Source of the DNA: Aphrocallistes beatrix
Lineage: Eukaryota > Porifera > Hexactinellida > Sceptrulophora > Aphrocallistidae
Reading direction: 5' to 3'
DNA length: 64,000 bases
NCBI GenBank assembly: GCA_963281255.1
Contig: OY725488.1
Span: forward strand, 4,611,925 to 4,675,924
Shown here: positions 21,648 to 33,496 of the stretch, piece by piece
Position numbering within the stretch: the first letter of the stretch is position 1
Layout of the letters: each line of letters starts with the position of its first letter
Notes under the pieces: generated by a model
What the model was told of the DNA's origin: nothing
The model's database searches: none
Seen by the model: only the letters and a program-made list of their open reading frames with translations
Program-made: the position numbers and the translations under genes

Positions 21648-22325
21648 GGTGCTCCAAGAAATTCCAAAGTTTGAATCTTATTATGCACACTCTTCAAATA
21701 GTTGACCTTGATCGCCAAGTATTCACCATAAAATTTTCATGCAATTTGGAGATGGTTTAGTGGTTGCGGAAGGTTGCCACCCCCTCGTGCAAATTTATAA
21801 TGGGATATGTCTGGGTTGAGGCCAGAAGTTGTAAAAAGCGTACTTCTGACATTTAAATAAACTAGTAGCTTGATTTTTGTAATATTTGAGGGTGGTTTTA
21901 TATCAGCTAATAATACATTTTATTAACCTAAAATCTACCGGTTCCGAGATATTGGTGAAAACAGCTGTGACCATTAATAATTTCAAGTATGAAGGTTGAT
22001 CCCAACTGTTTTCACCAATATCACGGAACTGGTAGATTTTAGGTTATTAAAATGTATTATTAGCTGATATAAAACCACCCTCAAATATCACAAAAATCAA
22101 GCTACTAATATATTCAAATGTCAGAAGTAGGCTTTTTACAACTTCTGGCCTCAACCCGGACATATCCCATTATAAATTAGCACGAGGGGGAGGCTACCTT
22201 GCGCTACCACTAAACCATCTCCAAATTGCATGAAAATTTTATGGTGAATACTTGGTGATCAAGGTAAACCTTTTGAAGAGTGTGCATTATAAGATTCAAA
22301 CTTTGGAATTTTTTGGAGCACCTTA
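21645..22325. mobile_element. Foldback element B, about 0.32-kb arms
   Basis: Arms 21645-21967 and 22004-22325 are near-identical reverse complements around a 36-bp centre at about 21,985. The outer ends are TTAGGGTGCTCCAAGAAATT and, reversed, TAAGGTGCTCCAAAAAATTC. It is almost all inverted repeat, with no coding. It is bounded by TA tracts on both sides. Confidence 0.93.
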
Positions 22326-23258
22326 TATATATATGAGGAATTCCATCTCAAATCAACCAGTCATTTCACCACCATCAACCGATTTGTCTGAAATTTGCTG
22401 TGCGACAGGGCACTGATATGTCTTTACTTTTGTGAAAACTTCAGATCAATCGGTCATGTGGTTTTTGACTTATGACGTCACAAAATATGGAATTTTTGCT
22501 GTTTGACCGAGGATTTTCGCAATGGTAAATCACCATCCCATATTAAATTCGAATAACTCGAAAGATATTCATTATACTCATTCATAAATTGCAATATTTA
22601 TGTTTTTACATATGGAGAATACGAATATCATGAGTAAATTAAGTTTTGAGTTCCTTTTCTTTGTGAAAACTGGAACTGAAACCAACTCCCGAAGCAAACC
22701 GGAACTATGACGTAACAAAAATATATATTTCGGAAACTGTTTTCTTTTTTGGTATTTACTGTTGATAGTCATAATTCATTGTATAAAAAATTCATTTGGT
22801 TTCCATGTGTTCTCTTTGAGTTATTCACATTTTTGTACCTGTAAACGCTTTCTATTTATAACTCTAAAAATTTTATCCCTTTTGTGAAAATATAACATTC
22901 ACCTGACAACTCTCAATTTCTATCATTTTGAAAATGCTTTTATGTCTTCCTCTATAATATCACTCATTCTTACAACATTCTACAATTGATATGTGCATTA
23001 GGAATTATAAGTCTGTTGTATATTTGACCGCAGATAGACTAAACATAAACAGTGCAATGCTGTTGTTGCTATGTAATAGGAATGCAATAAGTGTCACTAA
23101 TGAGCTGAAAAGTTAATTTAGGAGGACCAATATTTGCTGAACAATCCGATATTTAGTCCGAAAATAGCACTCTGTATATAAGGCCTCCCATCTAAATCTC
23201 AAAATTAGACCAGGGATGCGGTCGAAGATGGTTGAACAAATACTACATGATCTGCCTA

Positions 23259-23458
23259 NNNNNNNNNNNNNNNNNNNNNNNNNNNNNNNNNNNNNNNNNN
23301 NNNNNNNNNNNNNNNNNNNNNNNNNNNNNNNNNNNNNNNNNNNNNNNNNNNNNNNNNNNNNNNNNNNNNNNNNNNNNNNNNNNNNNNNNNNNNNNNNNNN
23401 NNNNNNNNNNNNNNNNNNNNNNNNNNNNNNNNNNNNNNNNNNNNNNNNNNNNNNNNNN
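23259..23458. other. Assembly gap (200 N) inside foldback C
   Basis: Exactly 200 N at the inner end of the left arm. The right arm continues a few bases further (GATTTTAGGCAGATC), so the palindrome probably extends into the gap. Confidence 0.99.
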
Positions 23459-23589
23459 TCATTTTGTCGTTGTGTTCCCTTGAGACATTTCTTATTACTC
23501 AACCTTAATATAATATACTAGTACGCAGATTCTATGTACATTCATTAAAACTTACAGTTTTTTTTTACACTTTTTGCCGATACAGTTTT

Positions 23590-23885
23590 GCCGATATACT
23601 AGGATGCTGAATCGGTCCAAAACGATGGATCAGTTCAGCCTGATGATTCGGTCCAGACCGATTGTTCGGTTCAGACCGATGATTCGGTCCAAACCGATGA
23701 ATCGGTCCAGACCGATTGTTCGGTCCAAACCGATTGTTTGGTCCAGACCGATGATTCGGTCCAGACCGATTGTTCGGTCCAGACCGTTAGATCGCTAATT
23801 CGGACCAGTCCAGACCGAACTTTAAAAATGCGGACCGGACTGAGCTGAAACCGGTCGGTCCGGTCCGGACCGGTCTGGACCGCAG
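23590..23885. repeat. 18-bp minisatellite (CCGATGATTCGGTCCAGA)n
   Basis: About eleven diverged copies of an 18-base unit alternate ATGATTCGG and TTGTTCGGT. They degrade on the right into GGTCCGGACCGG palindromes. Because 18 is a multiple of 3, a + frame is open (RSRPIVRSRPM repeats), but it looks like a repeat artefact. Confidence 0.93.
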
Positions 23886-25494
23886 TCCAGTCCAGACCGC
23901 TGCACCTCTGATCTAGACGTAGAAATTATGTTATGGCTTTATAGGAAGTAGTATATTGGCCGTCAAATAAGATCAAATTTGGATGCATAGTTATAGCGAT
24001 TTTCAAGATATAACCTCAACTGATCAAGATGCGTTTCCATAGCAACGCTGGAATGTAGCAACTTTCCTTGAAAATAATTCAACTTTTCGCATCAACCCAT
24101 TCACAGCTAATTTCTATGCGAAAAAACTATAATAAAACAACCACTTAGAAGTGCTCTTAAACAACCTCTGAAAATCACTAAATTTGTTCCTAATATAACC
24201 TATTGTGCAACCATATGATGACTAATCGAAATTTTAACAACGGATATGAATACTTTGGCGCCATATTTATATATGCTGGTAATACATTTCGAAGCTCTAT
24301 TCTGCGTCGTTCATGATTTTAGGCAGATCATGTAGTATTTGTTCAACCATCTTCGACCGCATCCCTGGTCTAATTTTGAGATTTAGATGGGAGGCCTTAT
24401 ATACAGAGTGCTATTTTCGGACTAAATATCGGATTGTTCAGCAAATATTGGTCCTCCTAAATTAACTTTTCAACTCATTAGTGACACTTATTGCATTCCT
24501 ATTACATAGCAACAACAGCATTGCACTGTTTATGTTTAGTCTATCTGCGGTCAAATATACAACAGACTTATAATTCCTAATGCACATATCAATTGTAGAA
24601 TGTTGTAAGAATGAGTGATATTATAGAGGAAGACATAAAAGCATTTTCAAAATGATAGAAATTGAGAGTTGTCAGGTGAATGTTATATTTTCACAAAAGG
24701 GATAAAATTTTTAGAGTTATAAATAGAAAGCGTTTACAGGTACAAAAATGTGAATAACTCAAAGAGAACACATGGAAACCAAATGAATTTTTTATACAAT
24801 GAATTATGACTATCAACAGTAAATACCAAAAAAGAAAACAGTTTCCGAAATATATATTTTTGTTACGTCATAGTTCCGATTTGCTTCGGGAGTTGGTTTC
24901 AGTTCCAGTTTTCACAAAGAAAAGGAACTCAAAACTTAATTTACTCATGATATTCGTATTCTCCATATGTAAAAACATAAATATTGCAATTTATGAATGA
25001 GTATAATGAATATCTTTCGAGTTATTCGAATTTAATATGGGATGGTGATTTACCATTGCGAAAATCCTCGGTCAAACAGCAAAAATTTTGTGACGTCATA
25101 AGTCAAAAACCACATGACCGATTGATCTGAAATTTTCACAAAAGTAAAGACATATCAGTGCCCTGTCGCACAGCAAATTTCAGACAAATCGGTTGATGGT
25201 GGTGAAATGATTGGTTTTTTGACATGGAATTCCCCATATATATATATACCCCTTATACACCTTGAGAAAATAGGATATTTCGATTATGCATTGAATTTCT
25301 TAGTGAACCCAGAGCTACACAACTCGGGCCAAATTGAATGCCTAGTGATGAGTAGCGTTCTACATTGGAAATGATTTATATTTTATTCCTTTTTTCTCCC
25401 TTTGCATCCCGATTTAAAAAAATAGTCATTCAATCAAAAAAATGTAATTAATAAATAACATCGTTATTTAGATAAAGGAAGATAGTGAAGATAC

Positions 25495-25700
25495 ATCTTA
25501 TATATTAAAACGCAATGGTTTTTGTGTGTTTTTTGTTTGTCCAGATTTGGTTGAGGAACTAAGAGGTGCTAGAAATGTTAAATTTGGCATACAGGTAATA
25601 ATAATGAGTCTACGAATAAGTTCGAAGATCTAAGCGAAATCTTCACACCTAAAAGGACTATTTGTGATTGAAATTCATTGAAATTCATTTGTATTATCAT
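25495..25700 (+). mobile_element. Helitron 5-prime end fragment
   Basis: It starts TCTTATATATTAAAACGCAA after a host A, matching the 5-prime terminus of the Helitron at 13886. It stays similar for about 200 bp (TTCGAAGATCTAAGCGAAAT, ATTTGTGATTGAAATTCATT). It then diverges into unrelated sequence, so it is a truncated or very short non-autonomous copy. Confidence 0.8.
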
Positions 25701-25997
25701 ACTTTTATGATGCGATTTACACGATTCTATTTCATATAAATGATTGAATATAGCTATTTTGAGTCTATAATTTGATTGTTAAAAGTTATTTTTAGGATCG
25801 AATTAATCGATCATAGCATACAACACGCTTTAATTGTTGTTAACGACATGGACTCAAATTGGTTGATTATTCAAGTATTATCATCAGTAATGTTAACTTT
25901 GTAGATTCAAATTGACCATACATTCAGGATTAGTTGACTTAATACGAAGGAAATTTAATATATCACCTTCATTTTCTGAGACAGTTCTGATTTCATT

Positions 25998-26480
25998 AAT
26001 AAGCGCGATTCGATTGCTTGCGCTGCGCGGCTGCGGACACTTTTTGTCAGCCGGAGGCGCACTTTGGACGCCTGGGCTCACATTGATTAATTATAAGGGA
26101 AAATAACATCTCTAAATATGTCTGTCTTACTGTTAAAATAGATATCACTCAAAAATTGTCAATATTTAAAATTTTGATGAGTAATGATGACGTCATAACA
26201 AGTGATGAGTTGTTGCATCATATGTGAGGTATATTAATATACACATTCTATTAAAATTAAAGCCTTCTATCACCTGTAATGGCTGAGTTATAGTCGAAAA
26301 ACTGAAATTTCTAATTATATAAAATGGTGACAATGAAGTCATAATTCCAAGATGAGTCGACATTTTCGTCGAGGTCAGAACTTTGTGGAGCCATAGCCAA
26401 AAGACCCACATGCCAAAAATCAGCTTTCTGTGATCTGCAGTCTCTTCAATCAATTCGTTACAGATATATATACTTAAGTA
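25998..26480 (+). repeat. R1 dispersed repeat
   Basis: It runs from TCGATTGCTTGCGCTGCGCG to ATTCGTTACAGATATATATA. It contains TGACGTCA near 26,189; the second site has decayed to TGAAGTCA. Unlike other copies, the TCCTTACTATTAAAGCTCGA segment that follows it is in direct, not inverted, orientation and precedes a second R1 body. Confidence 0.88.
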
Positions 26481-26492
26481 TATATATTTATC

Positions 26493-26665
26493 CTTACTAT
26501 TAAAGCTCGATTAATGTTTGTGTATGTAGTATATACTATATACAAGCGCACTTCGCTTGTTTGGGCTGCGCGGCTGGCGGACACTTTGTGGGCGCCTGGG
26601 GTCACATTGATTAATTATAAGGGAAATAACATTTCTAAATACGTCTGTCCATAGCCTACTATATA
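26493..26665 (+). repeat. R1 terminal segment plus truncated R1 body
   Basis: TCCTTACTATTAAAGCTCGA, preceded by A, leads through a TA-rich junction into CTTCGCTTGTTTGGGCTGCG and GGCGGACACTTTGTGGGCGC. It breaks off after AAATACGTCTGTCC, where R3 sequence starts. Confidence 0.8.
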
Positions 26666-26679
26666 TAAGGCCTAAGAGT

Positions 26680-27320
26680 AACATTACCAGGGATGCGGTA
26701 GAAGATGGATGAAGAAATACATGAGCAGCCTTAAATCATTAACAAAGCACAATAGAGCTTAGGAATGTATTACCAGTATATATAAATATGGTGTCAAAGC
26801 ACCCATATCCGTTGTGAAAATTTAGATTAGTCATCAAATGATTGCGCCACAGGCTATATTTGGGTCAAATTTAGTGATTTTCAGAGGTCGTTTAAGGGCA
26901 CTTCTAAGTGTTTTTATTACAAAGTTTTTCGCATAGATATGAGAAGTGAATGTGTTAATACTAAAAATTTGGAATTTTTTCATGGAATGTTCTTACATTC
27001 CAGTGTTGCTTTGGAAACGTGTTTCGGTCAGTTGGGGCTATATCTTGAAAATAGCGATAGCTAGACAATCAAATTTAATTCCATTTGATAGCAAATAGGC
27101 TACTTCCTATTAAGCTATTATACAATTTCTATGTCTAAATTCAATGGTTTACGAGATATTCGACAAATTACCAAATGTGACCAATATGATAAATTGTCTA
27201 ATAACTCGTAAATTATTGAATTAAGACATATAAATTGTATTATAGCTTAATAGGAAGTAGCCAATTTGCTATCAAATGGGATTAAATTTGAATGTCTAGC
27301 TATCGCTGTTTTCAAGATCA
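26680..27320. repeat. R3 repeat with internal palindrome
   Basis: From 26680 to about 27130 it matches the reverse complement of the core and inner arm of foldback C (ACCAGGGATGCGGTAGAAGA, TGTAATGTATTACCAG-like). Then 27075-27165 and about 27190-27300 are inverted copies (CTACTTCCTATTAAGCTATT against AATAGGAAGTAG). This looks like one end of a related foldback family. Shorter relatives occur near 57390-57560, 60040-60160 and 62165-62330. Confidence 0.8.
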
Positions 27321-27344
27321 AACTTGCGATTTCCTGAACATTAT

Positions 27345-27695
27345 ATAAATGAATTCCCTTATAGAGCTATTTTGTTTGGATTTATTTGCCCATTCTTTTA
27401 AATCTTTGTGTTATATATTCTCCAAAGGTACCCAAACAATGTAAAGGTCCATATCATTAAAAAATATCAAATAAGTTAAAAACTAATTGGTAAATGAGTT
27501 AAAAACCTCCAATAATTCTCAATTTTTATTAATGCTAAACTTTAGGGGGTTATCTCACAAAAAATAAAAGAAATACCGTCCAAATAGTGCTATCAGATGG
27601 TAGACCGATCAGTAATACAATGAAATTAGCAATAAACAAATTTGCCGGGGTTTTTTATACCAGGCAAGGTTTTTCGAGGGCGGTATCCTTAACTA
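27345..27695 (+). repeat. R2 dispersed repeat, 3-prime part
   Basis: It matches the end of R2: ATAGAGCTATTTTGTTTGGA, then GGTCCATATCATTAAAAAAT, ending TTTTCGAGGGCGGTATCCTT followed by AA. The terminal CCTTAA suggests a TTAA target site. Confidence 0.85.
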
Positions 27696-28766
27696 CTGAA
27701 TTGTTCAACCATTCATATTTTGAGCAGTGTTCCCACTAATTTTCGGGGGGCACGACTTCTGACGGGGTGTACATCAGAACATCTGGGTACTTAAATACTT
27801 CAAAGCATATTTTCCAGCAGAAGGAGTCGTCAGTTAGGTATAATCGATTACATTTACTTTAAAATTATCATCATTCCTGCCTATGAACTAAATGCTCTAA
27901 CAGAGATCCGCTCTTTTCTTCCAGATTAATTACTTTTCATTAGTAGCTCTATATTTGAAATGTTCTGCTCGAAGACAATTGATGACTTTCATAAGCTCTG
28001 GCCGAATATCGAAGTAAAGAGGCATCACTGACTAACAAGGATACACCCAAGGGCAGCACACACAACCTTGACAGGTTGATTACATTTACCGCTGTAGAGA
28101 GTATTCCTTGCGTGGATTTTCTAAAATGAATTTCGGAAGGCCAATGTACTATACTAGAAGGCGTTATAAAAGTAGTGCCTTCAAGGGACATTTTGAGAGC
28201 TGCGAGGGAATGGCGAACAGTGTTCAGCCTGTCCTTCCACTCACGATAGACAAGTTGCCACAAAAAGACTGAGAGCTCAGTCTGATGCAAAGATTCAGCG
28301 TGAAGAAGAATCGAAGGAGGGTCTGCTAATGTCTTTCGGGTTGGTGGAGCTGATTGCCAAGCAGGAAATATCGATGACCAAGCGAATCCCGATACTCTCA
28401 TGGGGTGACAAGCTTCTTGAACAGTTCATCTAAGCAAGCATTGGCGAGGAAAGAATAATACACAAATGATACTTCCATTTATCTGTAGTGTGCTGAGGGA
28501 CCGCAATTTCGATTCTCTTCGGAATGGTACCATTTGGTCCGTGAGTTTAGATGAATCCACTGATATTACTTTTAACAAGAACCTCTGTTTGTTGAGTAAG
28601 ACTCATAGTGAAATTACATTCATCGGTATTGTTTCTCTTGATGATTGACGAGCGGTGACCATCGCTAACGCCACTAAGGAGTTATTTGAGAACTATTGTA
28701 CCCCTCTGGCCAACTGCTGTGGAATTGGAAGCGATGGGGCAAGCTGTATGACAGATCATAGCATTC

Positions 28767-29249
28767 TACACTGCCTGGGCAAAAGTATTCGTACACCCCA
28801 TAATTCCCCATACAAATAGTTATAATACTGATTTATTTAACGAGTCAAGGTATTTAATTGGCAAGAGATACGCTTAATTTGACTTCAAATTCGAATTCTC
28901 CATATTTAAATTACCCACTTTATAAGTTTTCAACTTAATTGCTCTTCTTCAAGATTAAGTATTTTCAGCATTTGTTTTCAAATGCCACATGTCGCGAGTG
29001 ATCACCATTTTATATGACGGCATTTGGTGGTATGAGGTGGCACAGTTTGAAAATTTTTTAACCCTGTGGGAGTGTAAACAAGTTGAAAGATTAAAAAGTG
29101 AGTAATTCGAATATGAAGAATTCGAATTTAAAGTTAAATTAAGCGTATCTCTTACCAGTTGTATACCTTGACTCTCTAAATAAATCAGTATAACAACTAT
29201 TTGTATGTGGAATTATGGGGCGTACGAATACTTTTGTTCAGGCAGTGTA
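28767..29249. mobile_element. Tc1/mariner-type MITE, 479 bp, TA target
   Basis: The element occupies 28769-29247 between two TA dinucleotides. The ends are CACTGCCTGGGCAAAAGTAT and, reversed, CACTGCCTGAACAAAAGTAT. Long arms of about 200 bp pair across the centre. It sits inside the left terminal repeat of element X. Confidence 0.9.
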
Positions 29250-30584
29250 TATACTAAGGCAATGGCAGTCACAAAAAATAATTAGTACCATGGATTGGTT
29301 AAAGACTTTAATCCTAAAACCGCTGATTAAACAACTTGTTATCAACTATATAATTATCTCATATTTTGAGTTCATGGTTGTTTAAATATTTATATTTACT
29401 TCACATACAACACTAGTGTATTACAATAATGTATTGTTTTGCTGCATATTATTTCTATTGCTCACTTATAATACTCACTTGACAACACTAATTGCATAAT
29501 CATTATTTGGACGAGATGTCTTGTTTAGTGCCTGACTCTACTTTCAATTACAGAAGAGTAGAACACTTCATTAAGTTTTTCAATTTCCCAAAGATGGTGC
29601 TCTTCTTGAAAATGGTATCGAGCCATTCCAAGACGTGTGAATACTACCAGACAACAAGATCCCAAGGCCCAAGGGTGAGTAATTTCTTAAGTAATGTAGT
29701 TAATTATTCAAGAATCATGACTATACATACTCTAGTAGCTGGGTAGAAGCAATTGACTGAATTTAAAAACTAAGAAAAAGTGTTTACCTTTCCCAAATTT
29801 AGTAAATGCTATCTTCGTTACTACAAACGTGGGCATAAGTACCTTTTTTAATTCGAATAAGTGCAATTTATCTAAACGTGCTCCAAATTAACATCGATAG
29901 CCTTCTGGTTGTCAGCTTAGAAAGGCGAAATGTAATTTTGGCCCTCAAGGTTTTCCATTAGTCAACTTCAGCCGGACTGTTAGCTTATATCATTGAAAAG
30001 AACATTGTAGATAAGAACCAAATTGTTGAGTTCTTGAAATTCATCAATGATGTTTAGAAAATGTGCAATGTGAATTGGTTACGGAAGAATAGTCGTTTAA
30101 CGACGATCATAAGCTTAACTATTTGATTTTTTCATGGTTAGCTGGCTGGGGTGGCGAGATTTGTAAACATATATCAAACTAATGTGGTATGCCACCCCAA
30201 GTCAACATACCATTTAAGTCAGGGGTGGCACGCTACCCCTGCAACCTCTGGTGTTGCGCCTATCACAACGATGTATCTGCACCCTCAGCAGAAATGTAAA
30301 AGATTTATTCTGGCTCTTCCCGTACTAATATTATTCATTTGGCATGTGCTACTATGGAACTAGAGCATTGTACACTTCTAATAAAGTCAAGACCTATATA
30401 TATTGCACTAATATTGAAACAAGAAAATAGTAAACTTGCTAAATTCAAGAACTAATTTAATATATTATTTGTTATATTATTTGTATTTAGTCGACTTCAC
30501 AGGCTGTAGAGGCCCGGAATGTGTGACTATATCCTATTGAAAGGCCGGTGTGATTGTTCCTTAGTACTTTGTAGAAGTATATTG

Positions 30585-30780
30585 TTCCCTAAGATATCTC
30601 AAGTCTCAGGTCAAGTCAAGTCTGTCCCTCAAGCTAAGTCAAGTCTGTCTCTCAAGCTAAGTCAAGTCTGTCCCTCAAGCTAAGTCAAGTCTGTCCCTCA
30701 GGCTAAGTCAAGTCTGTCTCTCAAGCTAAGTCAAGTCTGTTCCTCAAGCTAAGTCTAGTCTGTCTCTCAAGTCCCAATAT
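30585..30780. repeat. 23-bp minisatellite
   Basis: About eight copies of AAGTCAAGTCTGTCYCTCAA plus GCT in tandem, inside element X. Confidence 0.93.
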
Positions 30781-32400
30781 TGTGATTAACTATTCTTTGG
30801 ATATTTTGTATATATTAAGTATTAATTAATTCGACTATGTTCATTAAAAAACAAATAATATATCTCATTTCAATTGTTCAGATATAATAGTTAGTTTGTA
30901 AAGGTGGGTGAATGCCTAAATTAATGGAAAATTGAAATATCTACAGTATCAAAATTACTGGTTTTGAAGTATTTAACCAATCCATTGTACTAATTTTTTG
31001 GTGACTGCCATTGCCTTAGGATATAGAATGCTATGGACAGGTCAAATCAATGGCTTCTTGAAGTTCTGGCAGGATATGGTAAGGGAAGCTCGTGGTGACA
31101 AAAGTGACGAGATAGTGTTATCCAGGTTCACTGCGTTTCACACCGTGTTGCACTAGCTGTCACTGATGTGTACTCACTTAAAGGTGACGAAAGTACATTT
31201 TTGGCCAGTGTTGACCAGTTGTGTCGTGTAGTATATTCCTTCTTCGCAAGGTCAATCGTAACTAGGAAGGAGTACATGCAACTTCAGTCTACGTTCTCAA
31301 AACTCAAACTCCCCAATTCTCTCTGCGAGACCAGGTGGATCGGGCGCTACCGATGTATTGCTACTCTTGATGACTATGGCAATTCAAAGCAGCAATTTAT
31401 TCATGGTAACTTCAGTCTGAGATGCACGATACAGAAGGTGCATTTATTCGCGAGTTCTACAATGACCACGTGAGTATAATCTGCGCTGCAAACTACATAT
31501 TGCGTGACGTCTCAGCCAGTGCACACAATAAGATAATTTATGGCTTTGGCGGGCATTTGTTTACGCACTCATCGCACAGGGTCACATCTCAGAGCTGTTT
31601 GAACTGAGGCCTTTGGGGAAGAAGCTGGCGAAGGCGTTTGTCTCCTTGATAACAAAGCGGTTCCCTATGGATGCTTGTGCGGTTATGCCTTTTGATTTTT
31701 CACTACTATGTAGGAGAGGCTAGAAGTTTGGCAAAAGAGAAGTGAAGAAAGCTATTTATACATTGTGAAGAAGAATCAATATCACTTTATCGAGAGAATA
31801 AATCAACCTTGAAATCGCTCTACATTGTTTAGAGAAAATGTTAAATTTACGCCATTCAACATCGAATACCACACGTGGTAAAGCATCTTTTGCAAGAGCT
31901 ATGTTCTAATTTTTCGTTGGTGGATATTGTTAGTTATTTGCCTGCTAGTTCTGCAGCCGCAGAGCGAGTGTTCTCTGTTCAAAATAGAATTAAGAACAAA
32001 TACCGAAACAGGTTATCTACGCGTATTGACGTTCTTGATCAAATAATGACGGCTAAGACTCCTGGAAGCACCAAAAGAGTATGAAGCCAAGGCATTTGAG
32101 CAGTGGTGGTTCGCGAAAGATAGAAGAGTGTGCAAAAGCAAATCTGGTGTAAAGAAGATTAAATTCAGTGCAATTCCCGGAAAGAGTGCATTGAATCTAG
32201 ACAGTGATACAAGTGAAGGTGAAGATTCCATCCCTGAAGGAGATTATGCTGACAGTGAAGATGGTGATTCAGACTGGTTTGAGGAGCAACATTTACACAA
32301 CAAACATGTAGCAAACAAAGAAGCAGAGGTCAAATGGCCTAGTACTGAAACATTGTTCTTGTATGAAAGCAACATATCTGAAGGCTGGGAAAGTGATTGA

Positions 32401-33364
32401 TATTAGTAGTAAACTTTATTGAGTTAGCATGCAATAACATGGAAGCAGTTATTGTGTCCAGAGTTTCACTAATTGTAAGTATACCAACAAACTAAAATTG
32501 GGAAAATATTGTATATACCCTCTAATTTCCGGCCACCCACTCAAAAAGTCCAATTTTCTGGGGGGGGTAAGATCGAAAAGGGAGAAAATTCCGGGGGATA
32601 CTCCCCCCGGATTGCTTAGAGGAAACACTGATTTTGAGTATGGCGATATATATCACCTATCAAATTACAAAATGCAACTTCCTATTCTTTAGTACAAATA
32701 TATTTTCCAAATCTAATGTTAATCAATTCTAGTTTTCAACGTTATTACAAATATTGAAAGGTGTGACACCGCATAACTCACAAACCACACATATTTCAAC
32801 AATGGCAATATGACCAATGAAATTAGCATATGCAACTTTTAATTTGGTAGAATAGATACTGATCTAACAATCACATTCTTTAAATCACTCTATCCGACGT
32901 ATTCGAAGTATCTTTGGATGTGATCAATCAGAGAAAATATCAAATTTAAAGATTGGGACATACTGTAAATAAATATTGATATCTACAAGTACATCAATAT
33001 TTTATTATTTACAATCGCTTGGTCTTATATATGAACTATATTATGATGAATTATGAAGCATTTTGTGAATTTATTCTTTTCTTATTACTCGAAAAACATT
33101 CGACATTGTAAGCACATATCCATACTAAATTACATGTGGGCACAAATATTTAATAATATTTGCCATTACAAACGAATTACGGCATTTAAACGTATTTCCA
33201 TATGTATAATATTGATTAGGTAACGCGTCAACTCATGAGGCACACTTGCACCCGATATGTGAGAACGATTTCAATTCTGTTAAAATATGTAATGCTAACT
33301 ATTCCAAATAGGAATAATTATCGATAGTTTATCAACATTTCTTTCTCTTCATTTATTCATTTAG
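32401..33364. other. WNK intron, no gene recognised
   Basis: The stretch 32498-32690 has G- and C-rich patches (GGGGGATACTCCCCCC hairpin near 32,592) but no confirmed element. The rest is AT-rich and featureless. Confidence 0.45.
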
Positions 33365-33496
33365 GAAATCAATCCAATTGGTTCGGATATTTTGGATCCA
33401 GAGATCATCAGACTTCTTATATCCAGAGACCAAAAAGCAATTACTTTGGATTATAATCTTGAAATGGATAAAACTGATAAAGTTGTTGAAGAATTG
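33365..33496 (+). CDS. WNK: WNK exon: regulatory domain, first part
   Basis: Exactly 44 codons in phase 0 lie between CATTTAG|GAA and TTG|GTGAGT. They read EINPIGSDILDPEIIRLLIS, then RDQKAITLDYNLEMDKTDKV and VEEL. In WNK kinases the catalytic domain is followed by an autoinhibitory OSR1-C-like (PF2) domain. That domain starts with a hydrophobic beta strand, then E/D-F-x-F-D/N-L-x-x-D-x-x-D-x-V-x-x-E. The I-T-L-D-Y-N-L-E-M-D-K-T-D-K-V-V-E-E stretch fits this. Good splice signals and a continuous frame with both neighbours support a live exon. It lies after a 13.6-kb intron filled with foldback elements and hAT-2. Confidence 0.85.

Larger units (their letters stand above)
22335..25235. mobile_element. 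Foldback element C, over 0.9-kb arms, gap at inner edge
   Basis: The left arm 22335-23258 is the nearly perfect reverse complement of about 24320-25235. The outer ends read GAGGAATTCCATCTCAAATC and, reversed, GGGGAATTCCATGTCAAAAA. Paired sites include ACCGATTTGTCTGAAATTTG and TTTCGGAAACTG. The left arm stops at the 200-N gap, so the assembly broke inside the palindrome. The core at 23459-24319 holds an 18-bp minisatellite and a sequence shared with 26680-27130. No transposase is seen, so it is non-autonomous. Confidence 0.93.
28750..31042. mobile_element. Element X inserted in hAT-2, 7-bp TSD
   Basis: The insertion spans 28757-31035. The flanks are GACAGAT (28750-28756) and GACAGGT (31036-31042), differing at one base. 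Its inverted termini read CATAGCATTCTA at the edge, then (after a nested MITE on the left) CTAAGGCAATGGCAGTCAC. Together they make a terminal repeat of about 70 bp. The interior contains a 23-bp minisatellite and no recognisable transposase; the 84-residue frame at 29492-29746 is unassigned. The superfamily is uncertain. Confidence 0.8.
28190..32400 (+). pseudogene. hAT-2 transposase pseudogene, split by insertion
   Basis: Fragments in hAT order run on the + strand. VATKRLRAQSDAKIQREEES lies near 28,250. TIWSVSLDESTDITFNKNLC starts the RNase-H-like core. GIGSDGASCMTD follows at 28,720-28,756. After a 2.3-kb insertion, GQINGFLKFWQDMVREARGD resumes at 31,040. Next come a VTDVYSLKGDESTFLASVDQ segment, SLCETRWIGRY near 31,325, and PASSAAAERVFSVQNRIKNK, the dimerisation motif, near 31,945. 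An acidic C-terminal tail ends at 32397. Several frameshifts and stops are present. The two halves join in one frame once the insertion and one copy of its target duplication are disregarded. Confidence 0.87.

Noticed and set aside
23574..23798. Frame with RSRPIVRSRPM repeats
   Set aside because: An 18-bp minisatellite in the core of foldback C; no start context or conserved flank.
27949..28401. 150-residue minus-strand open frame
   Set aside because: It is antisense to the hAT-2 transposase N-terminal region and shows no family features.
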